Of a DNA stretch of 45,119 nucleotides, positions 16,684 to 25,385 are shown one piece after another (position 1 is the first letter of the stretch; the number at the start of each line of letters is the position of its first letter). Under the pieces are notes generated by a model. It was not told the DNA's origin. It saw nothing but the letters and a program-made list of their open reading frames with translations, and did not search any database. The DNA lies in contig CAILZI010000203.1 in NCBI GenBank assembly GCA_903838675.1, positions 1 through 45,119 on the forward strand. The letters run 5' to 3'. The stretch is from an uncultured Verrucomicrobiota bacterium (GTDB lineage Bacteria > Verrucomicrobiota > Verrucomicrobiia > Verrucomicrobiales > Verrucomicrobiaceae). A program made the translations under genes and the position numbers.

Positions 16684-16791
16684 GCATTGTGTTTCCTGCC
16701 GGGCTGAAAGCACTTTTGCTGAAACTCTGTGTGCTCGATTAACCACAAATCTTGCCCCCACCCAATTCACGGCCTAGCTTCCCTGCCCATC

Positions 16792-19098
16792 ATGACCCAC
16801 GCCGTCCTCAGCCTCCTCAAAGAAAGCCGCCACCCCATGCGCATCGACCTCATCGGGGTCGCGGGCTCGGGGATGAGCGGTCTGGCGCTGCTGCTGCTGG
16901 GTCTAGGGCACAAGGTCAGTGGTTCGGACAAGGCGACCACGGTTGAAACGGACCGCCTGCAAAAGCTCGGCCTGCAGTTCTTCCACGGCCACACGGAAAA
17001 AGAAGTCGAGGACTGCGACATGGTCATCTACTCCAGCGCCATCAAGCCGGGCAACGTGGCCTATGAAGCGGCCTACAAGCAGGGCATCTCACTCATCCGT
17101 CGTGCAGAGGCCCTGGCCGCTGTTATGGCGAACAAGAAAGGCGTCGTCGTCTGCGGCACACATGGCAAGACCACCACCTCCGCGCTCACCGCGCATGTGT
17201 TGCGCCAGGGTGGCCTCAAGCCCAGCCACTACGTCGGCGCGGAGATCCCCATCCTCGGTTCCAATGCACACTGGGACACCGAGGGCGAGCTCTTTGTGGC
17301 CGAAGGAGATGAAAGCGACGGCACGCTGGTAAACTTCCATCCGGAGCACGCCATCGTGCTGAACATCGAACCCGAGCATCTCGACTTTTACGACGGCATC
17401 GAGGCCATCAAGACCGTGTTCCGCCAGGTCCTCAGCCAGACACGCACCCACTGGGTGTACTGCGCGGAGGATCCCGTCGCCAGTGAAGTCTGCGCCGGGC
17501 CGCAAGGCGTGAGCTATGGCTGGAGCCGCTCTCACGATTTCTCGGCCAACATCCTTTCGATGAAGCCGGACCATTCCGAGTTCGAAGTGTACCAAAAAGA
17601 TCAGCTTCTTGGCACGGCCACGCTGGGTATTCCCGGCAAGCACAATGTCAGCAACGCACTCGCTGCCATCGCCCTAGCCACCCGCTGTGGTGTCACCTTT
17701 GAGGCCATCCAGCACGCGCTGCGCACCTTCCGGGGTGCAAAACGTCGTTTCGAAATTCGCCATAGCGGCGAGCGCTTCACGGTCGTGGACGACTACGGCC
17801 ATCATCCTAGCGAAATCGCCGCCACGCTGGCCACTGCGAAAGGCTTGAACGCAAAGCGCATCGTCTGCTTGTTCCAACCTCATCGCTACAGCCGCACGCA
17901 GCTCTTGAAAAAGGAGTTCGGTGCCAGCTTTGGCGATGTGGACGAACTCTTCGTGACCGATGTCTATCCCGCGAGCGAGAAACCGCTCCCCGGTGTCAGC
18001 GGCGAAACGATTCTCGAAGAGGTGCGGCTGCAAAACGACCACACCAAGACCGGCAGCACGCCCACGATGCCCATCGCGCGTGACAAGGTGGGCAACGCGC
18101 TGCGTCCCGGCGATCTGCTCATCACTCTCGGTGCTGGCAACGTACACGAAGTCGGCCGCTGCATCGCCCGTGACCTGCCCGTGCTCGAAAAACTCTGCGC
18201 CATCCTCGAAGCCAACGGCAGCGGTGTGGCTCGCTTGTATGAGCCCATGAACCGCCACACCACATGGCTCATCGGCGGTCCCGCGCAATTCTGGATCGAA
18301 CCCCGCAATGAAGCCTCCTTCGCCGAAGTCGTGCGCTACTTGCGCTCGGCCTCGATTCCGATCCGCGTCATCGGACGCGGCTCCAATCTCCTCGTCAAAG
18401 ACGGCGGCATCCGTGGCGCGGTGATTCACACCAAAGGCGATTTCGAAAACGTGACGGTGGATGGCGATCTCATTACCGCTGGCGCTGGCGCACGACTCAA
18501 AAAGATCGCCAGCGCGGCCCGCAATGCCGGCATTGGTGGCTTTGAATGGATGGAAGGCATTCCCGGAAATCTCGGCGGCGCCATCCGCATGAACGCTGGT
18601 GCGATGGGTTCCGAAACCTTCGACCAAATCGTCAGCGTGCGCTTCATCGACACGGATGGCAGCATCAAAGAAAAGCCACTGGCCGAGATCACCCACCACT
18701 ACCGCAGTGTGCCGGAGTTTGAGGAGCGCTACGTCGTTTCCGCCGTGCTCAAAGGCACCCCTGCCCCGCAGGTCGAGATCGACACCAAGCTCGCCGCCTC
18801 CCATCAAAAACGCCGCACCTCCCAGCCCGTCGGTGCCAGCGCCGGCTGCACCTTCAAGAATCCGGAGCTCTGCGGTGCCGGCAAACTCATCGATGATCTC
18901 GCCCTCAAAGGCCGCAGCGTTGGCAAAGCCATCGTCAGCGACGTCCACGCCAACTTCATCGTCAATCAAGGCGGCGCCACCGCCCGCGAAGTCCTCGACC
19001 TCGTGGCCCAGATCAAAGACACCGCCTTGCACGAACGCGGCGTGAGTTTGGAGATGGAAGTGAAGGTCATCGGCGAAGACCAGCCGCTGCCGCTGTGA
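16792..19098 (+). CDS. murC-murB: Bifunctional MurC-MurB fusion (UDP-MurNAc-L-Ala ligase / UDP-GlcNAc-enolpyruvate reductase)
   Basis: The 768-residue cytosolic fusion combines two consecutive steps of peptidoglycan precursor synthesis. Residues 1 to about 470 are MurC, with an N-terminal UDP-binding G22-V-A-G-S-G-M-S-G30, the ATP P-loop GTHGKTTT (122-129), EGDESDGTLV, and a C-terminal DDYGHHPSEI followed by FQPHRYSRT. Residues about 485-768 are MurB, with FAD-domain motifs LIGGPAQFW, GRGSNLLV (about 528), EGIPGNLGGAIRMNAGAMG (about 587-605), and SAGCTFKNP at 683-691. The proton-donating serine of many MurBs is cysteine here (C686). Start ATG 16792 is preferred, although ATG 16837 is also possible. 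No other division or cell-wall genes adjoin, so it lies outside a dcw cluster. Confidence 0.93.
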   Translation: MTHAVLSLLKESRHPMRIDLIGVAGSGMSGLALLLLGLGHKVSGSDKATTVETDRLQKLGLQFFHGHTEKEVEDCDMVIYSSAIKPGNVAYEAAYKQGISLIRRAEALAAVMANKKGVVVCGTHGKTTTSALTAHVLRQGGLKPSHYVGAEIPILGSNAHWDTEGELFVAEGDESDGTLVNFHPEHAIVLNIEPEHLDFYDGIEAIKTVFRQVLSQTRTHWVYCAEDPVASEVCAGPQGVSYGWSRSHDFSANILSMKPDHSEFEVYQKDQLLGTATLGIPGKHNVSNALAAIALATRCGVTFEAIQHALRTFRGAKRRFEIRHSGERFTVVDDYGHHPSEIAATLATAKGLNAKRIVCLFQPHRYSRTQLLKKEFGASFGDVDELFVTDVYPASEKPLPGVSGETILEEVRLQNDHTKTGSTPTMPIARDKVGNALRPGDLLITLGAGNVHEVGRCIARDLPVLEKLCAILEANGSGVARLYEPMNRHTTWLIGGPAQFWIEPRNEASFAEVVRYLRSASIPIRVIGRGSNLLVKDGGIRGAVIHTKGDFENVTVDGDLITAGAGARLKKIASAARNAGIGGFEWMEGIPGNLGGAIRMNAGAMGSETFDQIVSVRFIDTDGSIKEKPLAEITHHYRSVPEFEERYVVSAVLKGTPAPQVEIDTKLAASHQKRRTSQPVGASAGCTFKNPELCGAGKLIDDLALKGRSVGKAIVSDVHANFIVNQGGATAREVLDLVAQIKDTALHERGVSLEMEVKVIGEDQPLPL

Positions 19099-19103
19099 CA
19101 AGA

Positions 19104-19126
19104 GTCTGACAACTCAGACACTTTTT
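19104..19126 (+). terminator. Probable terminator after murC-murB
   Basis: A 6-bp stem GTCTGA/TCAGAC (19104-19109 with 19114-19119) with a CAAC loop is followed within two bases by five T residues (19122-19126). It starts six bases after the murC-murB stop. The stem is short, so termination may be partial. Confidence 0.45.
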
Positions 19127-19192
19127 CAGTGTCCAACATCGGAGAATCGGTGTTCAGTTTCCTCTTGTTCCGTCTGCGGGCGGTCTTTTTCC

Positions 19193-21109
19193 ATGCAGAA
19201 ACTCGCTCTCATTCTCTTTCTCCTTGGCTTGTTCGTGACCGGATTGCTCGGCACAGAGACACGGCTGCTGTTCTTCTGGCCGGGGTGCTTGCTGCTTGGG
19301 CTGGCGGGCTCGATCGCCGTGCTGCGCTGGAAGCTGCGCGTGAGTTTTCAGCCGAGTGATTGGTGTTTGCTCACGATGCTCATGCTCGCAGTATACGTGG
19401 GCTGGCGGGCTTGGACCTCGCCCGTGGAAGTCTATGCACGTGAGGATGCGGCCGTGCTGCTGGCGGGTTTCGTGGCCTATTTACTGACAGTGACGGCTGT
19501 CAGCGATTCGAAATGGCGGCTGGGCATCGTTTGTGTGCTGCTCGTGCTGGTGGCAGGCAATCTGACCGCAGGCTGGCTGAATTTCAAAGGGCGCTGGGAT
19601 TTCCATCTGGTGCCGGGCTTCTCACGTTCCTTTCCGCCTGGTCGCATCGGCGGCTTCTTCAACAATCCTAATCACCTGGCCGCATTTCTGTCCTTCACGA
19701 CCTTTCTGTCGGCTGGCATGATGCTGTTTGCACGCATTCACATCGCTTCGCGGCTGCTGCTGGGTTTCGGCATTTTGTCGATGCTCGCCGGAGTGGCTCT
19801 GACAGCCAGCCGGGCGGCGATGCTGGGTTTTGCCGTGGGTGGTGCTGTGTTTGTACTGCTGACGTTGTGGATCGTCTGGCGCACCAAGCGGTCGCTCTTC
19901 AAATGGCTGATCATCGCCCTGCTGTTGGTGGGTGGTGCTGCGGGCGGCGCGCTCTACAAGGTGAATGAGGAATCCATGGTTACCCGGCAGCTGACGAGCC
20001 CGCTGGGCGAGGATTTGCGCGTGCACATCTGGCGTGCCGCGCTGGCACAGAATGCGGACTCACCCTGGATCGGCGTGGGGTCGCGGATGTTTTACGAAGG
20101 CAGCATCACGCATCGGGATCCGGAGTCTTCGGCACACATGGGAGATGCCCTCTTTGCCCACAACGAATACCTGCAGACGCTGGCGGATTACGGCTGGGCC
20201 GGCCTGACGCTGGTATTGCTGGTGATTCTGGCACACTTGATGAACGGCCTGCGTTTCCTGCGCTGGTTCACGACGGAGAAGTTTCCGGCCACCGGCATGC
20301 TCGGCAGCAATGCGCTGGCGCTCACACTCGGCGGCATCGCCGCACTGCTGGCCACGCTGGTGCAGGCGGTGTTTGAGTTTCAAGGCCACATCCCGATCAC
20401 CGCGTTGGTCGGTGCCATCCTCCTGGGCCTGCTCGCCAATCCGGGCATCGAGAGCGAGGTGTTCAGACCGCGCCGCATCTGGGGACTGCGCTTCCTCATG
20501 AAAATCGCCATGCTGGCTGCATCCGCAGCACTGGTGGGTGCCGCTGCGATCTTTGGCACCGCCGATGGTTATGCAGCCTATGCACGACTCCAAATCCGCC
20601 GTGGCGAAACCGGAAAAGCCCTGGGTCATTTCGCACGTGCCGCACTCATGGACCCCCGCAATGCCATACTGGCCTATCAGCACGGGGTTGCCTTGATGGA
20701 CTCGATCAAATCAGACATGACCAAGGATGCCTACCTCCGCACGGTGGACGCCTCGTTAAAAGAACTCACCCGTGCGACGGCCCTGAATCCCTACAATTAC
20801 CTCTACCAGCTCGCACTGGCGGATGCCCTGGATGCCGCCGGTAAAAATGACGCAGCGTTTCAGACCATCCAGCGGGCGCTGAACCTGGCACCACTCTACG
20901 AGGAGCCCCGCATGGCCCTGGGAATGCACTATCACCGTCTGAAACGCTATCAGGAGGCCGAATTTGCCTACCTCTGGGCCAGCAAGGCGAAGGCGATGAA
21001 CCCTGAAGGCACCACCAACTGGCTGGACAACTACCGCGAACTCCTACGCCAGACCGCCCTGGAGGCCGACCAGGCACGCACCGCCCTGATCCAGCAGCAA
21101 GGACGTTGA
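19193..21109 (+). CDS. O-antigen ligase / polymerase-like membrane protein with C-terminal TPR
   Basis: The 638-residue protein is built of about eleven to twelve TM helices (1 to about 450) in the Wzy/WaaL manner (PF04932). The long conserved loop includes GRIGGFFNNPNHLAAFLSFT (about 147-166), LTASRAAMLGFAVGG and a periplasmic W-I-G-V-G-S-R-M segment, with HNEYLQTLADYGWAGL (about 323-338) as the family signature. From about 465 to 625 it is a TPR-like helical-repeat region (GKALGHFARAALMDPRN, then NPYNYLYQLALADALDAAGKNDAAF, and so on). Such proteins polymerise or ligate surface glycans in the inner membrane, with the TPR part probably binding a partner. It lies 94 bases after murC-murB. The exact donor is unknown. 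Confidence 0.85.
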   Translation: MQKLALILFLLGLFVTGLLGTETRLLFFWPGCLLLGLAGSIAVLRWKLRVSFQPSDWCLLTMLMLAVYVGWRAWTSPVEVYAREDAAVLLAGFVAYLLTVTAVSDSKWRLGIVCVLLVLVAGNLTAGWLNFKGRWDFHLVPGFSRSFPPGRIGGFFNNPNHLAAFLSFTTFLSAGMMLFARIHIASRLLLGFGILSMLAGVALTASRAAMLGFAVGGAVFVLLTLWIVWRTKRSLFKWLIIALLLVGGAAGGALYKVNEESMVTRQLTSPLGEDLRVHIWRAALAQNADSPWIGVGSRMFYEGSITHRDPESSAHMGDALFAHNEYLQTLADYGWAGLTLVLLVILAHLMNGLRFLRWFTTEKFPATGMLGSNALALTLGGIAALLATLVQAVFEFQGHIPITALVGAILLGLLANPGIESEVFRPRRIWGLRFLMKIAMLAASAALVGAAAIFGTADGYAAYARLQIRRGETGKALGHFARAALMDPRNAILAYQHGVALMDSIKSDMTKDAYLRTVDASLKELTRATALNPYNYLYQLALADALDAAGKNDAAFQTIQRALNLAPLYEEPRMALGMHYHRLKRYQEAEFAYLWASKAKAMNPEGTTNWLDNYRELLRQTALEADQARTALIQQQGR

Positions 21110-21156
21110 GAAGTGCATTTGCCCTTGCGCGGAATTCCGCTACTATCGCAGCCCCC

Positions 21157-21753
21157 ATGGCACTCGCAAAAATCACCCAAGTTTCCGGCACCGGCGTTTA
21201 TGTTTCCGGCTCGGACATCGACACCGACCGCATCATCCCCGCACGCTTCATGAAATGCGTGACGTTTGACGGACTCGGCGAATTCGCCTTCTACGACGTA
21301 CGTTTCGACAAGGACGGCAAGCCGACCGGCCACCCCCTTGACGATCCCCGCTTCAAAGGCGCCAACATCCTGCTCTCCGGCACCAATTTCGGCTGCGGCA
21401 GCTCGCGTGAACACGCCCCTCAGGCGCTCTATCGTTTCGGCATCCGTGCCGTCATCGCCGAGAGCTTCGCGGAAATCTTTTTTGGCAACTGCACAACGCT
21501 GGGCATCCCCTGCGTGTGCGCAAGCGCTGCGGACATCCGCGTGCTGGCCAATGAGATCGAGCGCAACCCTCAGCTCGAAGTCACCATCGACGTCGCCGCC
21601 GGCAAGGTGTTCTTTGAAGACCAGGAGTTCTCCATCACCCTGCCAGGTACCGCGCATGAGGCGCTGACCACCGGCAAGTGGGACCCGATCGCCGAACTTC
21701 TTGAAAACAAAGACGCCGTGCAAGCCCGCATCACTGCGCTGGGCTTTGCCTGA
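21157..21753 (+). CDS. leuD: 3-isopropylmalate dehydratase small subunit
   Basis: The 198-residue protein is the small (swivel-domain) subunit of isopropylmalate isomerase in leucine synthesis. It shows GSDIDTDRIIPARFMK near the N-terminus, and LLSGTNFGCGSSREHAPQAL (about 75-94) carries the substrate-recognition GCGSSREH. IIPA-R-F, AESFAEIFFGNC and GI-P-C-V follow the usual spacing, and the length suits the family. The large subunit gene leuC, which is often adjacent, is not in the window, so the enzyme subunits are encoded apart. Start ATG 21157 begins right before the family N-terminus. The next gene begins 25 bases downstream. Confidence 0.92.
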   Translation: MALAKITQVSGTGVYVSGSDIDTDRIIPARFMKCVTFDGLGEFAFYDVRFDKDGKPTGHPLDDPRFKGANILLSGTNFGCGSSREHAPQALYRFGIRAVIAESFAEIFFGNCTTLGIPCVCASAADIRVLANEIERNPQLEVTIDVAAGKVFFEDQEFSITLPGTAHEALTTGKWDPIAELLENKDAVQARITALGFA

Positions 21754-21778
21754 GTTTGTCCCCCCTACCGCATCACGC

Positions 21779-23533
21779 ATGGCCGCTTCTGAAACAGCCG
21801 CGATGGACAATGCATCACTGATTGTCCGCATTTCGTCGGCTATTCGTCAGCCTGCTTCACCGGATACGATCCATGTGATCGGGCATCGCAATCCTGACAC
21901 TGATGCCATCTGTTCCGCCATCGGTTACGCGGCTTTTTTGCGTGATGTCCGCGGAATGAAGGCCGAAGCCGCCTGCTGTGGCGAGCTCAGCGTGCGCACC
22001 AACTGGGTGCTGCAGACCGCAGGTGTTCCCGGTCCCAAGCTGCTCCTGGACGTCCGCCCCATCGCATCGACCATCTGTCGGCGTGATGTGTTCACCGCCA
22101 GTCCGCACCAGACTTTCCTCTCGGTGTATCGGATGATGATGGATCACAACTTCCGCAGCATTCCCATCGTCGATGACGAAGGCCGTCTGCTCGGCATGCC
22201 GGCCATTCAGGAGCTCGGGCAGCTCTTTTTACCCGCGCAGACCAACGACAAAACAGACGCGGCCAATCGTGAAGTGCGCAGCAGCCTGCTGAACATCGTG
22301 AATGCTCTCGACGGCATCCTCGGCGGCGCCGCCCCTGATCTGGAAACGATTCAGGATTTTGTGCTCGTCGTCGCTGCCTCCAGTTTGGAGACCACCCGCA
22401 AACGGGCCCAGCAGTTCCCTGCCAACCTCCTTGTCATGATCACGGGAGACCGCCCGGAGATTCACGAACTGGCCATCGAAATCAATGCGCGCTGCCTCAT
22501 CATCACCGGCAAATTCAAGGCTGCCCCCAGCATCCTGACACGGGCGGCACAGCAGGGTGTTGCTGTCATTTATTCGCCCTACGACACCGCCAGCACATCG
22601 CAGCTGCTGCGTTTCTCACGCCCCATTGGCGAGGCGCTGACACATGAGTTTCTCTCCTTCGGCTCACGCACTCCCCTGCGCGAAATCGTCCCGGCGGCCC
22701 AGCATTCCAGCCAGCCGCTGTTTCCCGTGGTCGATGAAGAAACCCAGAAGCTCCTGGGCGTCTTTTCCAAGTCGGATCTCATTGACCTGCCGCGCATGAA
22801 GCTCGTGCTTGTGGATCACAATGAATTTGCCCAGGCCGTGGCCGGTGCCGATGAAGCTGAGATCATCGAGGTGATCGATCATCATCGTCTCAGCGGCAAT
22901 CTGCGCACCAAGGAGCCGATTCGGTTCATCAACGAGCCTGTCGGCAGCACCTCGACCATCGTGGGCATCATGTACCGCATGCGCGATGCGGCTCCTGACA
23001 AATCCACCGCCATCTGCCTGTGCGCTGGCATCATTTCCGACACGCTGCACCTGACCAGCCCGACGACTACGAGCACAGACAAGGAGATCCTCGAATGGCT
23101 CAGCGGCATCGGCGGCATCGACAGCGCCCAGTTCGTCAAAGACTTCTTCGCCGCCGGCTCCATGCTGCGCGAGCAGACGCCGGACCGCGCGCTGGAAAGC
23201 GACCGCAAGATCTTTGAGGAAAACGGCTGGCACATCAGCATCTCCCAGATCGAAGAACTCGGTCTCGACGAGTTTTGGAAGCGCGAAACCGAGCTGCAGG
23301 GCGCTCTGCAATCCCTGCTCTCCAAGCACAATCTCCACTTCGCCTGCCTCATGGTCACCGACATCACCCGCCATCACAGCGTCCTGCTGGTTGCAGGAGA
23401 TCAGCGCGTCATCGACGCCATCGACTACCCGCAGGCCAAAGAGCACGTCTATGACATGGCTGGCGTTGTGAGTCGGAAGAAGCAGCTTTTCCCGTACATG
23501 AGCCACGTCGTCACCAAGCTGGCAGCGCCATAA
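21779..23533 (+). CDS. ppaC: CBS/DRTGG-regulated manganese-dependent inorganic pyrophosphatase (family II)
   Basis: The 584-residue cytosolic enzyme hydrolyses pyrophosphate with Mn2+/Co2+. The DHH domain is split: VIGHRNPDTDAICSAIGYA (about 33-51) comes first. A regulatory insert follows, with CBS1 (about 100-140), a DRTGG-like domain (about 185-285, FVLVVAASSLETTRK then ILTRAAQQGVAVI) and CBS2 (about 285-330). The catalytic domain resumes with LVDHNE, EVIDHHR, INEPVGSTSTIV and AGIISDTLHLTSPTTT. The DHHA2 domain ends with the SRKKQLFP signature. CBS-containing family II pyrophosphatases of known type are inhibited by AMP/ADP and activated by ATP or diadenosine polyphosphates, so activity here should follow energy charge. 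It lies between leuD (25 bases) and a small unknown gene (6 bases). Confidence 0.93.
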   Translation: MAASETAAMDNASLIVRISSAIRQPASPDTIHVIGHRNPDTDAICSAIGYAAFLRDVRGMKAEAACCGELSVRTNWVLQTAGVPGPKLLLDVRPIASTICRRDVFTASPHQTFLSVYRMMMDHNFRSIPIVDDEGRLLGMPAIQELGQLFLPAQTNDKTDAANREVRSSLLNIVNALDGILGGAAPDLETIQDFVLVVAASSLETTRKRAQQFPANLLVMITGDRPEIHELAIEINARCLIITGKFKAAPSILTRAAQQGVAVIYSPYDTASTSQLLRFSRPIGEALTHEFLSFGSRTPLREIVPAAQHSSQPLFPVVDEETQKLLGVFSKSDLIDLPRMKLVLVDHNEFAQAVAGADEAEIIEVIDHHRLSGNLRTKEPIRFINEPVGSTSTIVGIMYRMRDAAPDKSTAICLCAGIISDTLHLTSPTTTSTDKEILEWLSGIGGIDSAQFVKDFFAAGSMLREQTPDRALESDRKIFEENGWHISISQIEELGLDEFWKRETELQGALQSLLSKHNLHFACLMVTDITRHHSVLLVAGDQRVIDAIDYPQAKEHVYDMAGVVSRKKQLFPYMSHVVTKLAAP

Positions 23534-23539
23534 GGATAA

Positions 23540-23953
23540 ATGGAGTTCATCCTTCGAGTTGGCATTCCGATCTATGAATCACTTTTGTGCTTTGCATACA
23601 GTGGTCTCGGAGAAAAACTCCTCGAACATTTTCCTGAGGTGGTAGTAGAGGAAGAGTGGTTCGAGATCGGCGAATACTCGCGCTTAGAAAACTTTTTACA
23701 AAGCGAGGAGACTGATGCAGAAATCAGAAAAACCATGCTGAGGCAAATTCGCTCAAAGCAAATTGCGCATGGTCCCACTTTGAGATTCAGCATGCCGTCC
23801 TCAGACGAAGGCATTCCTATTTCCGGCACGTTCAACCGCTGGGGACTCACTTTCATGAGACCAAGTCAGTTTGCGAAGCATGATCGAACACGAATCCTTG
23901 AGTTTCTAGCATCACTCGGACATGGGACAATCGAGGAATACTCCGGGGAATAA
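23540..23953 (+). CDS. Hypothetical protein, AT-richer than its neighbours
   Basis: The 137-residue soluble, acidic protein is not recognised. It starts MEFILRVGIPIYESLLCFAYSG and contains a run of glutamates (VVVEEEWFEIGEY, about 34-46), a helical charged middle and a terminal GTIEEYSGE. There is no signal peptide or TM. An AAGGA lies at 23532-23536, only three bases before the ATG, and overlaps the pyrophosphatase stop, so translation may be coupled. A sampled 60-base line (23701-23760) is 45% GC, well below nearby genes, which hints at later acquisition. The acidic, compact design is like that of many immunity or anti-toxin proteins, but no partner toxin is seen. Confidence 0.6.
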   Translation: MEFILRVGIPIYESLLCFAYSGLGEKLLEHFPEVVVEEEWFEIGEYSRLENFLQSEETDAEIRKTMLRQIRSKQIAHGPTLRFSMPSSDEGIPISGTFNRWGLTFMRPSQFAKHDRTRILEFLASLGHGTIEEYSGE

Positions 23954-23968
23954 GGAAACCGCAGCCGT

Positions 23969-24637
23969 TTACGCTTCTTCTTTAAAGCTCCCCGTCTTCA
24001 AAAACCGGTGTACTGCTCTGAAAACCGCAGGCTGTAAAATGATCGTAGCATGATTCGTCGGCAGCAGCGTGAAATCCGCCTCGCCTTCCCCGTGCGAACT
24101 GGCAATCGTGACAACACCATCAGATTCCGCACCCAGCAAATGCCGAAAGACCGGCAGCGTGTCCTTGTTTCCCATGATGACCCCCGTCTCGGGTGGCAGC
24201 GGCCCCAGCGTATTCGGCGTGCTGCCCGCATCTGTGCCCAGTTCCGCTGACACCGGCCCCAGCAGCCACCGCACCCAGCCCCACTGGCCCAGTTCATCAA
24301 TGATCTGGCTGCCCTGATTCGGCGGCGCTAGCAGCACCGCACGCCCCAAAGGAAACGCCGGATCACGTTGCGCCGCCCAGGCACGAAACACGATGCCACC
24401 GAGCGAATGCGTGACGAAATGCACCTGCGAACCCGACTCAATCTCCAGCCGTTCCAGCGCCGGATTCAGATGCTTCTGCACCGCATCTGCAATCGAAACG
24501 CGGTGCGACGGATACCCGATGCTCTTCACCCGATATCCACAAAACCTCAACCACAGCCCCACCAGCCACATGCTGCGCCGCGAACGCCCGAGTCCGTGGA
24601 TGAGAACGACGGTGGGGGTGGGTGGCGCGGGTTTCAT
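23969..24637 (-). CDS. Alpha/beta hydrolase (lipase/PGAP1-like)
   Basis: The 222-residue protein has an alpha/beta-hydrolase pattern: VVLIHGLGRSRRSMW (oxyanion-side HG, about 10-24), the nucleophile elbow FVTHSLGGIVFRAW (T-H-S-L-G-G, Ser about residue 78), VLLAPPNQGS, and a C-terminal TLLPTNHATII in which the histidine is the likely catalytic base. The T-x-S-x-G-G elbow is typical of triacylglycerol-lipase-like and PGAP1-like esterases. No signal peptide is seen with the ATG at 24637. The frame extends upstream to 24706 without improving the N-terminus. It is convergent with the small gene at 23540-23953, 15 bases away. The substrate is unknown. Confidence 0.82.
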   Translation of the reverse strand: MKPAPPTPTVVLIHGLGRSRRSMWLVGLWLRFCGYRVKSIGYPSHRVSIADAVQKHLNPALERLEIESGSQVHFVTHSLGGIVFRAWAAQRDPAFPLGRAVLLAPPNQGSQIIDELGQWGWVRWLLGPVSAELGTDAGSTPNTLGPLPPETGVIMGNKDTLPVFRHLLGAESDGVVTIASSHGEGEADFTLLPTNHATIILQPAVFRAVHRFLKTGSFKEEA

Positions 24638-24721
24638 TTTCAAGCGAACGCCCGGATGATGGCAAGAAGCTGCATGCGTGCATCCATCTTGTCGAACAGC
24701 ATCCACCTGGCAATGCCCCGT

Positions 24722-25198
24722 TCAGTCTTCAAACGGATTGTACACAAAGAGATAAATCAAGCCGCCAAGCCCGGCCGCAACAAGGGCGATGCCGAACCAA
24801 AAATCTGACGACTTGTCCACAGAGCCGCCAATGATGATGGCAAGACTGGGGTCAGTTGGCAGATACCGAATCTCGACATTCGGATTCACAATCGACCCCA
24901 TCAGTCCCTGACCTTGCGTTCTAGCTTCAAAGAAGCTTGGCGTCACTTCAAACTCCGACTTTTTTGGATCACCCGACTGGGTGGTAAATGCTGCGACAAC
25001 AAAATAATCGGTCGTTCGACGACGTCCGGACTTCGACTCCTTCGTCTTTGCGCTTTCGATGATGCCGGGAACAGTCACGCCCTTTTTCTCCAGTTGGGCC
25101 ATCTGCTTGCCAGTGCCTGATCCATTTGAGGCCAGATAAACCCCCCATAAAACAACAAAGACGGCAGCGATTTTGTACTGAATGGACTTGGGGATCAT
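24722..25198 (-). CDS. DUF3592-like membrane protein
   Basis: The 158-residue protein has TM1 (about 10-26, IAAVFVVLWGVYLAS), an extracytoplasmic beta-rich domain of about 90 residues and TM2 (about 132-152, FGIALVAAGLGGLIYLFVY). This layout and the V-x-x-x-G-x-I start of the domain (TVPGIIESAKTKESKSGRR), with VEIRYLPTDPSLA before TM2, match DUF3592 (PF12158), which has no known function. The ATG at 25198 gives a short cytoplasmic leader before TM1. It is upstream of, and on the same strand as, the hydrolase gene (84 bases apart). Base composition is lower in GC than in most neighbours. Confidence 0.6.
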   Translation of the reverse strand: MIPKSIQYKIAAVFVVLWGVYLASNGSGTGKQMAQLEKKGVTVPGIIESAKTKESKSGRRRTTDYFVVAAFTTQSGDPKKSEFEVTPSFFEARTQGQGLMGSIVNPNVEIRYLPTDPSLAIIIGGSVDKSSDFWFGIALVAAGLGGLIYLFVYNPFED

Positions 25199-25345
25199 GA
25201 GTGGATAGGCTTTTCCGATATAACCTTTCGTTACAGCAGGATTTCGTCTAGAAGACAATCCTTTCTTTAAGACTGTGACTTTGATCCTAAAATGTTAACG
25301 CCGTGAATGAACTTCACGCCGAAGGCTGGCCAAGGTTCAGGAGAC

Positions 25346-25368
25346 GCCCAGTTGCGGCGCAACTGGGC
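25346..25368. terminator. Strong hairpin downstream of the DUF1549/DUF1553 gene
   Basis: GCCCAGTTGC (25346-25355) pairs perfectly with GCAACTGGGC (25359-25368) around a three-base loop. It lies 18 bases past the stop codon of the minus-strand gene that ends at 25386. There is no T-run on either strand beyond a short TGCTTT on the plus side, so it may act as an RNA-stabilising 3' hairpin or a weak terminator. A smaller stem CGTGAA/TTCACG lies at 25302-25318. Confidence 0.5.
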
Positions 25369-25385
25369 TGCTTTGACAAAGCGCC

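Noticed and set aside
17674..19101. Long open frame on the minus strand antisense to murC-murB (similar ones at 3597-4886 minus and 9320-12197 plus)
   Set aside because: These mirror GC-rich real genes in other frames. Their products are low-complexity and match no family, while the opposite strand encodes clear enzymes.
25302..25318. CGTGAA/TTCACG stem as a terminator of the DUF3592-like gene
   Set aside because: It lies upstream of that minus-strand gene's start, not after its stop, and has no T-run.
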